A stretch of 6,331 bases of DNA, from contig DLGM01000417.1 of assembly GCA_002482705.1 (NCBI GenBank), positions 4,489 to 10,819 on the forward strand. The letters run 5' to 3'. Under the pieces are notes generated by a model that saw only the letters and a program-made list of their open reading frames with translations, did not search any database and was not told the DNA's origin. Every line of letters begins with the position of its first letter. The first letter of the stretch is position 1. This stretch comes from Cyanobacteria bacterium UBA7694 (GTDB lineage Bacteria; Cyanobacteriota; Sericytochromatia; UBA7694). The position numbers and the translations under genes were made by a program. Of this stretch, positions 6,303 to 6,331 are shown in pieces.

Positions 6303-6331
6303 ACCAACCTGGGCAAGAGCGATCCTTCAGT

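Overview
The window is bacterial and densely coding. It holds five protein genes on alternating strands, with short gaps and two tail-to-tail overlaps. I see no RNA genes, insertion sequences, CRISPR arrays or prophage genes. RNase Y argues against most gammaproteobacteria, and base composition is moderate. My guess is a non-photosynthetic relative of cyanobacteria (Vampirovibrionia/Melainabacteria) or a similar less-studied phylum. That is an impression from style and gene mix; no marker here proves it.

Layout: (1) 1-533, plus strand: the 3' end of rny (ribonuclease Y), cut by the window edge. (2) 530-2998, minus strand: an 822-residue protein with an HExxH zinc-protease core resembling anthrax lethal factor, plus a peptidoglycan-binding-like motif. 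Its stop codon shares a CTAG with that of rny. (3) 2999-3144: a divergent promoter region with a perfect TATAAT toward sfsA. (4) 3145-3867, plus strand: sfsA. (5) 3809-4519, minus strand: a two-helix PepSY membrane protein whose 3' end overlaps sfsA by 59 bp. (6) 4520-4790: an intergenic region with a good inverted repeat on the PepSY side and an AT-rich block on the other side. (7) 4791-6302, plus strand: a 503-residue protein I do not recognise, helical at both ends with a proline/threonine-rich linker. (8) 6303-6331: nothing visible.

The genes do not form an operon. Neighbouring genes are convergent or divergent throughout, so each is probably transcribed separately. RNase Y (RNA decay) and SfsA (nuclease-fold/DNA-binding) look like ordinary core genes. 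The most interesting locus is the large metalloprotease. Its predicted catalytic domain appears split by an insertion carrying the peptidoglycan-binding-like motif, it lacks a classical signal peptide, and it has a C-terminal half of about 300 residues with no recognised domain. The 503-residue protein is the second real unknown.
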